A stretch of DNA of 25,012 nucleotides from Anaerolineae bacterium (lineage in GTDB: Bacteria > Chloroflexota > Anaerolineae > JAAYZQ01): the NCBI GenBank assembly GCA_016929795.1, contig JAFGIA010000461.1:1-25012 (forward strand). Reading direction: 5' to 3'. The position numbers and the translations under genes were made by a program. Under the pieces are notes generated by a model that saw only the letters and a list, made by a program, of their open reading frames with translations, did no database searches and was not told where the DNA came from. Positions 15,596 through 23,507 of this stretch are shown here, in pieces; within the stretch, counting starts at the first letter, position 1; every line of letters begins with the position of its first letter.

Positions 15596-16969
15596 CTACA
15601 GTGGATCGACTTCCGGCCCCTCGAGGCCCTGCCGGGCAAACCAGGCTGCCCGCGCCTCGGCGGCAACGAATACCGAGCCGGTGCAGCACACGAGGTCGGA
15701 CGGTGCGGCATCGTGCCGCGCGCGCGCCAGCGCCTCTTCCACCGACTCGGTGACCTCGAGTGCCAGCCCCAGCTCGGCAGCCCGCTCCTGGAGCCAGGCC
15801 GGGCTGGCAGCGCGCGCGTGGCGCGACCGGGTGGCAAAAGCACGATCGGCCGGCGCCAGGAGCGCGGTGAGCAGATCGGGCGTGGCGTGGTCGGCCGAGG
15901 CGCCGAGAATGACGATCAGGCGGGTATAGTCGAGGTGCGCCCGCAGCGCCGCCACCAGCTTGCGCGCCGAGTCGCCATTGTGGGCACTGTCGACGACGAG
16001 CAGCGGGGCGCGCGACAGGATCTCGAAACGGCCGGGCCAGTGGAGCGCGCGCAGCCCGGCACGGATCGCAGCCCCGGGCACGCGGCGCACGGAATCGTCG
16101 ATCTGGCGCACGGCAGCCACGGCCGTCGCCGCGTTCACCACCTGGTAGTCGCCAAGCAGCGGGATCCACAGCTCGTCCAGCGCCTCGCCAGGCCCGAGCA
16201 GGGTGAACGACTGCCCTTCGAGATCGGCGGGGCCGAAACCCCACGTCCATGCGTCGCCGACCAGCGTGAGTGGCGCGCCACGCTCAGCGCAGGTGGCGCG
16301 GATCAAGGCCAGCGCTTCGGGATACTGAGGCGCGCTGACCACGGGCACGCCCGGCTTGACGATGCCCGCCTTCTCGGCCGCGATCTGGGCCAGCGTGTCG
16401 CCCAGGATCGCCACGTGGTCGAGGCTGATCGACGTGATGACGGCCACCTGGGGCGTGACGACATTTGTGGCGTCGAGCCGCCCCCCCAAGCCTACCTCGA
16501 GCACGACCCAGTCGACCTCTTGCTCGGCGTACCAGGCCAGCGCCACGCCGGTCATCACCTCGAAGGTGGTGATGCCCTCCACCTGGGCCGCCAGCGGGCG
16601 AACGTGGCCGACGAGACGCACGACGTCCTCCGCCGAGATCATCTGCCCGCCCGCCTGGATGCGCTCGCGGAAGGTGTGCAGGTGGGGCGAGGTGTAGAGG
16701 CCGGTGCGGTAGCCGGCAGCCGACAGGATCGAGGCAATCATGGCCGACGTCGATCCCTTGCCCTTGGTGCCGGCGACGTGCACGATGCGATACGATCGTT
16801 CCGGATTGCCCAGCAGTGCCAGCAAGCGCTCCATCCGCTCCAGGTTGTAGAACTCGGGCGCATAGGCGGCAAAACCGCGCTGCTCATAGTTGGTCAGGCT
16901 GTAAAGATAAGCGAGCGCGTCGCGGTATGCTTCCCGCCCGGCTTGTGGTTGACTCGACGTCGTGTGCAT
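15596..16969 (-). CDS. folC: Folylpolyglutamate synthase / dihydrofolate synthase
   Basis: A 457-aa cytosolic Mur-ligase-family enzyme that adds glutamate to folates and, in many bacteria, to dihydropteroate. Visible motifs are the P-loop GTKGKGS (67-73), LYTSPHLHTFRERI, the Mg/ATP-site segment LEVGLGGRLDATNVV and SLDHVAILGDTLAQIAAEKAGI, then a C-terminal domain with VVDSAHNGDSARKLVAAL and LIVILGASADHATPDLL. The ATG at 16969 fits the family start; an in-frame upstream start at 17125 would cross promoter-like and palindromic sequence. A TAGAAT box ends 7 nt before this ATG and the Shine-Dalgarno sequence is weak, so translation may be leaderless. It lies upstream of lon in the same direction, but lon has its own promoter. 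Confidence 0.95.
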   Translation of the reverse strand: MHTTSSQPQAGREAYRDALAYLYSLTNYEQRGFAAYAPEFYNLERMERLLALLGNPERSYRIVHVAGTKGKGSTSAMIASILSAAGYRTGLYTSPHLHTFRERIQAGGQMISAEDVVRLVGHVRPLAAQVEGITTFEVMTGVALAWYAEQEVDWVVLEVGLGGRLDATNVVTPQVAVITSISLDHVAILGDTLAQIAAEKAGIVKPGVPVVSAPQYPEALALIRATCAERGAPLTLVGDAWTWGFGPADLEGQSFTLLGPGEALDELWIPLLGDYQVVNAATAVAAVRQIDDSVRRVPGAAIRAGLRALHWPGRFEILSRAPLLVVDSAHNGDSARKLVAALRAHLDYTRLIVILGASADHATPDLLTALLAPADRAFATRSRHARAASPAWLQERAAELGLALEVTESVEEALARARHDAAPSDLVCCTGSVFVAAEARAAWFARQGLEGPEVDPL

Positions 16970-16976
16970 GACACCT

Positions 16977-17004
16977 ATTCTAACCGATATAGCGCGAAAT
17001 GCAA
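16977..17004 (-). promoter_or_regulatory. Candidate promoter of folC
   Basis: On the minus strand TTGCAT (17004-16999), a 16-bp spacer and TAGAAT (16982-16977), with the ATG 7 nt after the -10. A TATATC just upstream is a weaker alternative. It implies a leaderless folC mRNA. Confidence 0.45.
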
Positions 17005-17077
17005 AATGCTGGCACCTGTCATTAGTAATCCCCAACGCGGCCAGAGGAGATGGCCCGCAATAACAGATCCACCAGGT

Positions 17078-17158
17078 GTATCTGCTCAATAATCGGGGGT
17101 TGGGGTGTGTGCGGTGCCCGCACACACCCCAACTTTCCCCCCTTTATTGAGATGATAC
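17078..17158. repeat. MITE-like palindrome flanked by 9-bp direct repeats
   Basis: Nested inverted arms: GTATC / GATAC, CTCAATAA (17085-17092) / TTATTGAG (17144-17151), and a perfect 16-bp inner stem (17099-17114 / 17118-17133) with a 3-nt loop. The whole is bracketed by CCACCAGGT at 17069-17077 and 17158-17166, the right copy sharing its first base with the GATAC arm. It lies between folC and the divergent membrane-protein gene, directly before the latter's -35 box. Confidence 0.65.
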
Positions 17159-17165
17159 CACCAGG

Positions 17166-17194
17166 TTGTCAAAACTGGGTGAGGGTGGTATGAT
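17166..17194 (+). promoter_or_regulatory. Promoter of the ILEI-domain membrane protein gene
   Basis: TTGTCA (17166-17171), a 17-bp spacer and TATGAT (17189-17194), followed by GGAGGG (17203-17208) seven nt before the TTG start at 17216. The -35 begins at the last base of the direct repeat flanking the palindrome. Confidence 0.65.
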
Positions 17195-17215
17195 TGTTGG
17201 CCGGAGGGATAGATC

Positions 17216-19864
17216 TTGAGAACGGCTCGCACAGCGCTGCGCGTACACCTGCTCGCCCTGGCGATCTATATCGTGCTCGCCCTGCTCCTCACCTGGCCGC
17301 TGGCTGCCCACCTGGGCAGCCATGTCCCAGGTGACGGGGCGGACGATCCGCCATTGACCTGGAACCTGTGGTGGGTGCGTTACTCGCTGCTGGAGCAGGG
17401 CACGAACCCTTTTGACTGCGACGTGCTCTTTTACCCGCTCGGCATCAACCTGGCCTTCTACACGTTGACCCTGCTCAACGGGCTGCTCTCTATCCCGCTA
17501 CAAGCCACCGCCGGCCTGGTCGCAGCGAGCAATCTGCTGCTCCTGTCCTCGTTTGTAGTGGGGGCGTACGGGGCGTTCCTGTTGGCCCGGGAACAGGGAA
17601 TCGGGGAGCGGGCAGCGTGGCCCGCGCTGGTGGCGGGCGGAATCTATGCGTTTGTGTCGAGCAAGATGGGGTACGCGGCGCTGGGACAGTGGAACATTGC
17701 CAGCTCACAGTGGATCCCGTTTTACGTGCTCTACCTGTTCAAAATGGGCGAGCGGCCGCGCCGGTGGCGCTACCCGCTGCTGGCAGCCCTCTTTTTGCTG
17801 CTCCAGGCGTACGCGGAACTGACGTATGCGTCGTTCCTCGTACTCTTTACGCTGCTGTGGGCCGGCTGGCAGGCGTGGCGCGAGCTGCGGTCCCGCCAGG
17901 CAGCGTCGCTGCTTCCGCTCGCAACGCGCCTGGCCGTCGTCGGGCTGCTCTTTATCGCCGGGCTCTCCCCCGTGCTGGCGATGATGATCCCGGAAATGCA
18001 GGCCGAAGGCAATCTACTGACCGAGGGCGGTGGCTTTGCCGACGTGTTCAGCGCCGACCTGCTCGGTTTTCTGATCCCGACGCGCCTCCACCCCGTGTTC
18101 GGCGCGCTGCCGGCAGAGTTCGACTTTCACCACGGCGTGGGCCAGCATCTGTACGCCGGCTACGCGCTCCTTGCCCTCGCCAGCCTGGGTGTGGCGGCGG
18201 GATGGCGCCGGCCGGCGGTCCGCTTCTGGCTGCTGTCAGCCGCCGTCTTTGGGCTGCTGACGTTGGGACCGGCGCTCCAGGTGAATGGGCACGACACGGG
18301 CCTGCCGCTGCCCTTTGCCCTCGTCTCCCGCCTCCCCTTCTTCGAGGGCAATCGCTACCCCAGCCGCTACAGCGTCCTCCTCTTTCTCAGCCTCGCCATG
18401 TTGGCAGGGTATGGCGCCAGGACGCTGCGGGGAGCGGGGAACCGGGTCTCGGGTATCGGGCGGGGGGCGATCGTCGCCGGATCGGCGCTGCTCGTCGCCC
18501 TTCTCCTCTTCGAACACCTGTCGATCCCGTTGCCGATGTCGGACATGCGCGTGCCACCTATCTATGACAGGATCGGCGCGCTGGAAGGGGATTTCACGCT
18601 GCTCGATGTGCCGGTGGCGTGGCGCAACGGGGCGCGGGTGACGGGCACGCTCGACCCGATCATCATGTTCGAGCAATACTACCAGTCGGCCCACGAAAAG
18701 CGGCTGCTGGCGGGCAACACGTCGCGCAACCCGCCGCACAAGTTCCAATACTTTACCGAGGCGCCGGTGATCCAGACGCTCATCGCCCTGGAGACAGGAC
18801 ACGCGGTGGACCCGGCCGTGATCGAGTCAGACAGGACCCTGGCGCCCGGCGTGCTCCGTTTTTTCGACGTGCAGGTCCTCCTCGTCCACCCGGAAGCGGG
18901 GCCGCTCGTGGTGCCCTACGTCGAGTCCGCCCTGCCCGTCACCCGGTTCGACGGCGGTGGCGAGGTGGCGGCCTACCGCGTGACACTGCCGCCGTGGCCT
19001 ACGACGTGGCAGATCGTGCCAGGCGCGCCACTGGCGCGCCTCAGTTACGCCGAAGGGTGGGGGCCGGCAGCGCATGGCCTCGCGTGGGCAACCGACAGAG
19101 ACGCGCGCCTGCTCGTGCCGCTGGGGGGGGGACAGACGTCGATGCGCTTTGGTGCCTGGACGCCCCCGGGCGGGCAGCAACTGGTCGTCGAGGTCGACGG
19201 CTGGACGTCGGCTCGGCTGGCGCTCACGCCCGGCTGGGGCGAATACCAGGTCGAGGTTCCCGTACAGCAGGGCCTGAACGAGATCTGGCTGCATTTCGAC
19301 ACCCTCTACCCCGCAACTGAGGTGCAGGTGTCGCCGCGCGACGTGGGTGCAACGGGTGTGGTGGCCCCGGTTAACTTGCTGGTAGAGAGCGCCGGGCAAG
19401 AGGTTGGGAATTTTGCCCACATTTATGTCGATGGAACCGACGTGTCACCAGGCGGCCGCGGCTACAACGTCGTCGTCATCCATCCCGGCACGGGTGAGGT
19501 AGAGACAGCCGCGGCTTTCGACACCCACCTGGACCCCGGCGCGAGCCAGGCGCTCGCAGAGTTCCTGCACGCGGTCCCCCAGGGTTACCTGGTCGCCGTG
19601 GCTGCCGCCGACGAGGCGTCGCGCCTGCTGGGGCCAGAGGCAGTGGAGGCGCTGCACGCCATCGGGGCAGCAGGCGACCTGCGCGAGCGCTTTCGCTGGG
19701 GACATGCCACGATAGGAGTGCAGGGGGCCGTGCCTGGAAGTGCACCCGAAGAGATGGGGTGGATGGGACCGGCGCGCGTGGTCGTGGGCGAGCCGGTGGC
19801 GCGACCCGAGGTGGCAGCGGCGTTGGGCGCGATCGAGTTTGAGGTAGTGGATATCGGGTATTAG
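17216..19864 (+). CDS. Large polytopic membrane protein, glycosyltransferase-like, with C-terminal ILEI/FAM3-like domain
   Basis: An 882-aa membrane protein. A first helix (about 10-30) is followed by a loop GDGADDPPLTWNLWWVRYSLL and FYPLGINLAFYTLTLLNG, then about ten more hydrophobic segments to residue ~440, a topology like GT-C or YfhO-type glycosyltransferases. Residues about 440-725 are exported and beta-rich. Residues about 730-855 (FAHIYVDG, GRGYNVVVIHPGTGEVE, FDTHLDPGASQALAEFLHAV, YLVAVAAADEASRLL, WGHATIGVQGA) match what I recall of the ILEI/FAM3 (GG) domain, known from FAM3 cytokines and the POMGNT1 stem. The start is TTG at 17216 with GGAGGG seven nt upstream. The sugar substrate is unknown. 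Two G-rich quadruplex-like stretches occur in the coding strand. The 3' end runs into heptamer repeats. Confidence 0.8.
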   Translation: MRTARTALRVHLLALAIYIVLALLLTWPLAAHLGSHVPGDGADDPPLTWNLWWVRYSLLEQGTNPFDCDVLFYPLGINLAFYTLTLLNGLLSIPLQATAGLVAASNLLLLSSFVVGAYGAFLLAREQGIGERAAWPALVAGGIYAFVSSKMGYAALGQWNIASSQWIPFYVLYLFKMGERPRRWRYPLLAALFLLLQAYAELTYASFLVLFTLLWAGWQAWRELRSRQAASLLPLATRLAVVGLLFIAGLSPVLAMMIPEMQAEGNLLTEGGGFADVFSADLLGFLIPTRLHPVFGALPAEFDFHHGVGQHLYAGYALLALASLGVAAGWRRPAVRFWLLSAAVFGLLTLGPALQVNGHDTGLPLPFALVSRLPFFEGNRYPSRYSVLLFLSLAMLAGYGARTLRGAGNRVSGIGRGAIVAGSALLVALLLFEHLSIPLPMSDMRVPPIYDRIGALEGDFTLLDVPVAWRNGARVTGTLDPIIMFEQYYQSAHEKRLLAGNTSRNPPHKFQYFTEAPVIQTLIALETGHAVDPAVIESDRTLAPGVLRFFDVQVLLVHPEAGPLVVPYVESALPVTRFDGGGEVAAYRVTLPPWPTTWQIVPGAPLARLSYAEGWGPAAHGLAWATDRDARLLVPLGGGQTSMRFGAWTPPGGQQLVVEVDGWTSARLALTPGWGEYQVEVPVQQGLNEIWLHFDTLYPATEVQVSPRDVGATGVVAPVNLLVESAGQEVGNFAHIYVDGTDVSPGGRGYNVVVIHPGTGEVETAAAFDTHLDPGASQALAEFLHAVPQGYLVAVAAADEASRLLGPEAVEALHAIGAAGDLRERFRWGHATIGVQGAVPGSAPEEMGWMGPARVVVGEPVARPEVAAALGAIEFEVVDIGY
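17589..17612 (+). other. Potential G-quadruplex in coding strand
   Basis: Four runs of three or more G (17589, 17596, 17603 and 17610) are separated by 4, 4 and 3 bases at a strict 7-nt spacing. It encodes a short loop between membrane helices and resembles the heptameric GGGNNNN repeats elsewhere in the window. Confidence 0.45.
18429..18467 (+). other. Potential G-quadruplex / heptamer repeat in coding strand
   Basis: Six G-runs starting at 18429, 18436, 18444, 18451, 18458 and 18462 have 1-4-nt loops and mostly 7-nt spacing. It encodes RGAGNRVSGIGRG in a cytoplasm/outer loop next to a membrane helix. It shares GGGGAGCGGG with the stretch at 17603-17612. Confidence 0.5.
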
Positions 19865-19890
19865 ATATTGGAGGGGCCCAATATCCAATT
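19854..19890. repeat. Heptamer repeat with 8-bp hairpin at a gene's 3' end
   Basis: ATATCGGGTATTAGATATTGG contributes the last codons and the TAG stop of the 882-aa protein; GATATTGG (19864-19871) and CCAATATC (19878-19885) form a stem with a 6-nt loop. No T-tract follows. It is the same motif family as 5087-5105 and 24794-24813. Confidence 0.5.
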
Positions 19891-19916
19891 CCCCACAGTA
19901 AGAGCAGCGCTTCTAT

Positions 19917-19945
19917 TTGACAGGCGGCACCCGAACATCTATAAT
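19917..19945 (+). promoter_or_regulatory. Consensus sigma70 promoter of efp
   Basis: TTGACA (19917-19922) and TATAAT (19940-19945) are separated by exactly 17 bp, a perfect consensus. Transcription would start near 19952; the leader carries GAGGAG (19972-19977) eight nt before the ATG. Confidence 0.85.
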
Positions 19946-19985
19946 CGCCTGTTGAAATTGTCCACAGCGACGAGGAGTTAAAACG

Positions 19986-20543
19986 ATGATTGACGTGAAT
20001 GAGCTTCGCAAAGGCGTGACCTTTACCATGGATGGTGAGCTGTACCGCGTGATCGACTACCAGCACAACAAGCCGGGCCGTGGCAAGGCCATCATTCGCA
20101 CCCGCCTGCGGAATCTGCGCACCGGGTCCACGACCGACAAGACTTTTACCTCTGGCGACAGGGTGCAGGATATCCGGCTGGATCACCAGACGGTGCAATA
20201 TTTGTACAGCGACGACCGGTTCTACTACTTTATGGACACCGAGACGTACGAGCAGTTCCCTCTGCCGAATGCACTCATGGAAGATGTCATCCCGTATCTG
20301 ATCGAGAATATGCAGATCGAGCTGTCGAGCTACGAAGGCGAGTCGCTCGACGTAGAGCTGCCGATCACCGTCGACCTGGAAGTCACCGAAGCGCCGCCAG
20401 GCTTTGCCGGCGATACGGCGACGGGCGCAACCAAAGAGGTGACGCTCGAAACAGGGATGAAGATCAACGTGCCGCTCTTTATCAACGAGGGCGACCGCTT
20501 GCGGATCGACACCCGGACGGGCGTGTACCTGACCCGCGTCTAG
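19986..20543 (+). CDS. efp: Translation elongation factor P
   Basis: A 185-aa ribosome-binding factor that relieves stalling at polyproline stretches. The three beta-barrel domains are complete: KOW-like N-domain (residues 1-65), OB domain 2 (VQYLYSDDRFYYFMDTETYEQFPL) and OB domain 3 ending in the signature LPITVDLEVTEAPPGFAGDTATGATK, then VPLFINEGDRLRIDTRTGVYLTR. The loop that reaches the peptidyl-transferase centre reads NKPGRGKA, with Arg32 at the tip where E. coli EF-P has the modified Lys34. The start is backed by a GAGGAG at 8-nt spacing and a perfect promoter. It is monocistronic, closed by a strong terminator. Whether Arg32 is modified or bare cannot be told; no modification-enzyme gene lies in the window. 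Confidence 0.97.
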   Translation: MIDVNELRKGVTFTMDGELYRVIDYQHNKPGRGKAIIRTRLRNLRTGSTTDKTFTSGDRVQDIRLDHQTVQYLYSDDRFYYFMDTETYEQFPLPNALMEDVIPYLIENMQIELSSYEGESLDVELPITVDLEVTEAPPGFAGDTATGATKEVTLETGMKINVPLFINEGDRLRIDTRTGVYLTRV

Positions 20544-20561
20544 CCAGCCTGACAGGCAAAC

Positions 20562-20600
20562 AAAGAGGGGCAACCCGGCCGGTTGCCCCTCTTTTATTTT
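20562..20600. terminator. Strong bidirectional intrinsic terminator
   Basis: A perfect 14-bp stem (20562-20575 / 20581-20594) with a 5-nt loop is followed by a T-rich tract (TTTTATTTT to 20600) on the plus strand and TTTGTTTG on the minus strand. It serves the convergent efp and metalloprotease genes. Confidence 0.9.
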
Positions 20601-20610
20601 CCCGCTCGTG

Positions 20611-23316
20611 CTACGGCGCCACGCCGTCGCTTCCCCCGGAATCATCGGTAGAGGCGGCATTCAACGCGCGTTGGGCAGCGCCCAGCGTGACGTCGAGGGG
20701 AGGGCGCACGGGCGAGGCGAGACGTGCCCAGTCGACCCACAGTTGGTTAAAGGCCGAGTCGGCATCGCGATAGAGGGCCACGCCCACTTGCCCCGCCGCG
20801 TGGCTATCGTCTTCACCCATCCACACCAGCTCGCCATTCACATAGAACCAAAGCCGGCTGCCACTGGCCACGACGCGGACGAGATTCCACTCGCTACCCG
20901 GGTGCACCGCAGTGGTAGGCGTCCAATTCTGCAGAGCAACGGGATCACCTGCGCCATAGTCAAAGACGGCAAAGCGGCCCTCGCGCGTCAGGTAGAATCC
21001 GTAGCCACTTGCCCAGCGGTTCAGTGTGCCCAGGGGCCAGGGGGTGCCGCGCACCAGCACACCATGGGCGCAGTTTTCGCAGCCGTTACGCCACAACATC
21101 GTTTCATAATCCAGATCCGCGAATGTTTCCTCGTAACTCGCCGTTGCCCACGCGCCTGCCAGGCCACCGGTCGTATACCAGTCCTCACTGTGGATCCACC
21201 ACTCACCACTTGATGCCTGCCAGCCATCGGCAGAGCCGCTGAACTGCGCGTTCAAGCCCTCCACATGGTTGCGCGCCATGAAAGGCAGCGACACAAGACG
21301 CAAGGGCTCTGATGAACAGCGGATGATCGAGGAAAAGGTAGCTGACCACGCCTCGCCACTGGACGCGAGTGCATCGAGCGTCAGGAGAAGTGAATAGCCG
21401 TGGGGCGTGGCCGGATCGAGCGCCAGCTCGAAAGCTTGCTGATTCATGGCCGAGCCACCGGATGCGATATCTCCATAGATCCCGACGACATTCCCGGGCC
21501 AGGTGACGTGGGGATCAGTCGAACCGATCGTCGCTACGACGCCTCTCGCGGTCGCCCCCGGGTTCTCTAGCTTGGCGAACAGATCGATCGTCTCCCCACA
21601 CTCGGGGACACTGTCGCCATCGCCACTGCTCGACCCGGTACCGTCGTCGTCGACCCGGTAGCCGCGGAAAACCAGAGGCCCCACCCCACTAGAGGTCGTG
21701 GCGCTCACGACCGGCGAATAGTCCGACGCCCCGAACGGGTTAAAAGCGCGCACGCGGTACTCGTAGGGAGTATTGACCACCGCGCCAGTATCGGTGAATG
21801 CGGTCACGTTCGCACCTGTCGAAGAAATCCAGGTCCAGCTTCCAGAACCATCAGGCGAGCGCTCAATCTCGAACCCACTCTCATCGTCGCTACTGTCGGT
21901 CCAGGTGAGCACGATGCTGTTGGGCGAGATGGCGGTGGCCGACAGGCCCGTGGGAGCGCTGGGCGGGGCGCCCACCGATTGGCGAAAATTGGCCACCGTG
22001 TACGCAGTCTTGTTCAGCGTCTTGCGGTTGTCGGCGTCACAGCTTGGCCGCGGCACGCCGAGCGCGCAACCAATCCCCGTGCCCTCCGGTATGCCCATCG
22101 GGTCTCCGCCATACCAGACGTCGGGATTCGACCAGTAGGGCAGCCGGGTGCAATTGTAACCTGCATCGGCGCACTCGAGATCGTAGGCCATCACCGTGCG
22201 CCACCGATCGGCCGGGTTGACATACCCATGTGCGTGCGTGTACGGCGTAACGCCGCCATCCACGTACCAGTCGTGGCGCGCGCCCATGTTGTGTCCAAGC
22301 TCGTGGACAAAACTGTAATAGCCGGTGGCACAGTCGAGCTGCACGACGGCAAAGGCCCACGCTGCAAACTCGCTGCTCACCGAGTCCATCATATAGCTGA
22401 TACCGCAAAAGCCCCCGCCGTCCGCGACCAACAACACGACCTCGTCCGCGCCATACGTGTTGCGCCAGCCGTGGACGGCATCCATATGCGAGTCACCCGT
22501 GTGCCGCAAGCGGCCCAGGTCCAGCTCGATGTTCCCGCTCTCCGTGTAAGAGACTTCGGCTGCGTGGACCAGGCGCAGCCGCTGTGTGATCGCACTGTTC
22601 GCATACGAGGTATTACCTTCGGCTACAGCCAGGTTGATCAGGTCCTCGATGGCGAGCGCGCCGCCGGCATAGTCCCTGGCGGCGGGCGTATAGGCCACCA
22701 GTACATCGATCGTCGAGCCGTCGTCGGCCATTTCCGCCGCCATCCCTGGTTGGTCCACGGGTTCAGTGAGGTCCACAGGCACCGGCCCTGCCTCAGGCGG
22801 GAATGCAGACTGGTCCACCTGGCGGACTAGGTGCCAGCCGTTTCCTGCGTGACGCACCTGGTAAAATGCCTCAGGAGTGACCACGTTGCCGGTCACCCGG
22901 CCCCCTCTGACCACCAGAATCACCTGGCTGAGGGGAACGCCCTCGACATGGCCCCACCAGACATATCCCCTGCCGGTGCTTTCCAGGCCATCGCGGGCCA
23001 CGTCAAGCACAACATCGTCAAAGAGGTTGAGGGTCAGCCACTCGGTAGCGCGCGCAGGATCGGTGGGCAGAAGGTTGGGGTCGACGAGCACGGCACGGCT
23101 GCGCCTCACAATCTCACCTCCCCCAACAGCCAAGTCCCGAAAAGCCCCAAGATCAGGCTCGGCGGGAGTGGCGGATGCCTCACCCTCCCGCACAAAGAGA
23201 TTCAGCGTCGGAGAAGGGTCCTGGGCCACGGCGCCTGGGCCGGGGAGAACGGCAAGGAGCGGCAGCAGCATAGAAACAAGAAGCCACCCCACTACGGACT
23301 TCTGAACTCTTTTCAT
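20611..23316 (-). CDS. Secreted reprolysin-like zinc metalloprotease with Fn3 and lectin-like domains
   Basis: A 901-aa exported protease. Residues 1-31 form a signal peptide (MKRVQKS then a long hydrophobic core, cleavage likely near AVAQ). Residues 32-195 resemble a pro-region. The metzincin catalytic domain spans about 200-448, with IDVLVAYTPAARD, the zinc site HELGHNMGARHD (His338, Glu339, His342, His348) and the Met-turn TVMAYD (Met376). An Fn3 domain lies at about 451-543 (PTGLSATAISPNSIVLTW). A beta-rich segment about 545-690 and a concanavalin-like C-terminal domain (about 725-890, FYVNGELVWMG, VGVALYRDADSAFNQLWVDW) follow. The ATG at 23316 begins the signal peptide and is preferred over an in-frame start at 23430. 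The target is unknown; an extracellular nutrient or predatory role is possible. The gene is alone on its strand. Confidence 0.92.
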   Translation of the reverse strand: MKRVQKSVVGWLLVSMLLPLLAVLPGPGAVAQDPSPTLNLFVREGEASATPAEPDLGAFRDLAVGGGEIVRRSRAVLVDPNLLPTDPARATEWLTLNLFDDVVLDVARDGLESTGRGYVWWGHVEGVPLSQVILVVRGGRVTGNVVTPEAFYQVRHAGNGWHLVRQVDQSAFPPEAGPVPVDLTEPVDQPGMAAEMADDGSTIDVLVAYTPAARDYAGGALAIEDLINLAVAEGNTSYANSAITQRLRLVHAAEVSYTESGNIELDLGRLRHTGDSHMDAVHGWRNTYGADEVVLLVADGGGFCGISYMMDSVSSEFAAWAFAVVQLDCATGYYSFVHELGHNMGARHDWYVDGGVTPYTHAHGYVNPADRWRTVMAYDLECADAGYNCTRLPYWSNPDVWYGGDPMGIPEGTGIGCALGVPRPSCDADNRKTLNKTAYTVANFRQSVGAPPSAPTGLSATAISPNSIVLTWTDSSDDESGFEIERSPDGSGSWTWISSTGANVTAFTDTGAVVNTPYEYRVRAFNPFGASDYSPVVSATTSSGVGPLVFRGYRVDDDGTGSSSGDGDSVPECGETIDLFAKLENPGATARGVVATIGSTDPHVTWPGNVVGIYGDIASGGSAMNQQAFELALDPATPHGYSLLLTLDALASSGEAWSATFSSIIRCSSEPLRLVSLPFMARNHVEGLNAQFSGSADGWQASSGEWWIHSEDWYTTGGLAGAWATASYEETFADLDYETMLWRNGCENCAHGVLVRGTPWPLGTLNRWASGYGFYLTREGRFAVFDYGAGDPVALQNWTPTTAVHPGSEWNLVRVVASGSRLWFYVNGELVWMGEDDSHAAGQVGVALYRDADSAFNQLWVDWARLASPVRPPLDVTLGAAQRALNAASTDDSGGSDGVAP

Positions 23317-23377
23317 CGATATATACTCTTTCTGGCGGAGCACCTGTTCAAGATGCCGATCAGCCCTCGCCGTTCCA

Positions 23378-23386
23378 AGTATACCA
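23378..23386 (-). promoter_or_regulatory. Candidate extended -10 of the metalloprotease gene
   Basis: TGGTATACT on the minus strand matches an extended -10 (TGnTATAAT-like). No good -35 is seen at 16-18 bp, which extended -10 promoters can lack. It lies about 60 bp upstream of the ATG and 29 bp from the divergent serS -35. Confidence 0.4.
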
Positions 23387-23414
23387 GAGTCGCACCGACC
23401 GCGCCAGATCGAGA

Positions 23415-23443
23415 TTGACAATGGGCGCATCGTATGCTATAAT
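23415..23443 (+). promoter_or_regulatory. Consensus sigma70 promoter of serS
   Basis: TTGACA (23415-23420) and TATAAT (23438-23443) have an exact 17-bp spacer. The transcript should start near 23450, leaving a leader of about 58 nt that contains a terminator-like hairpin. Confidence 0.85.
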
Positions 23444-23449
23444 CGCGCC

Positions 23450-23490
23450 ACGTGGCAGCGCCCCACGTTCGACGGTTGGGGGCGTTTTTT
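23450..23490 (+). promoter_or_regulatory. Possible transcription attenuator in serS leader
   Basis: CGCCCC (23459-23464) pairs with GGGGCG (23479-23484) and is followed by six T, a terminator-like structure inside the leader. ACGTGG (23450-23455) can instead pair with CCACGT (23463-23468), which overlaps the terminator's left arm, so the two folds exclude each other. There is no T-box consensus and the leader is too short for one. The regulator is unknown. Confidence 0.55.
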
Positions 23491-23507
23491 GTTACTGTGG
23501 AGGAAAC

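Noticed and set aside
18236..19420. Leftward open frames opposite the ILEI-domain gene
   Set aside because: Antisense shadows without start signals or recognisable domains.
23447..23507. T-box riboswitch before serS
   Set aside because: The leader is under 60 nt and lacks the T-box sequence and specifier-loop structure.
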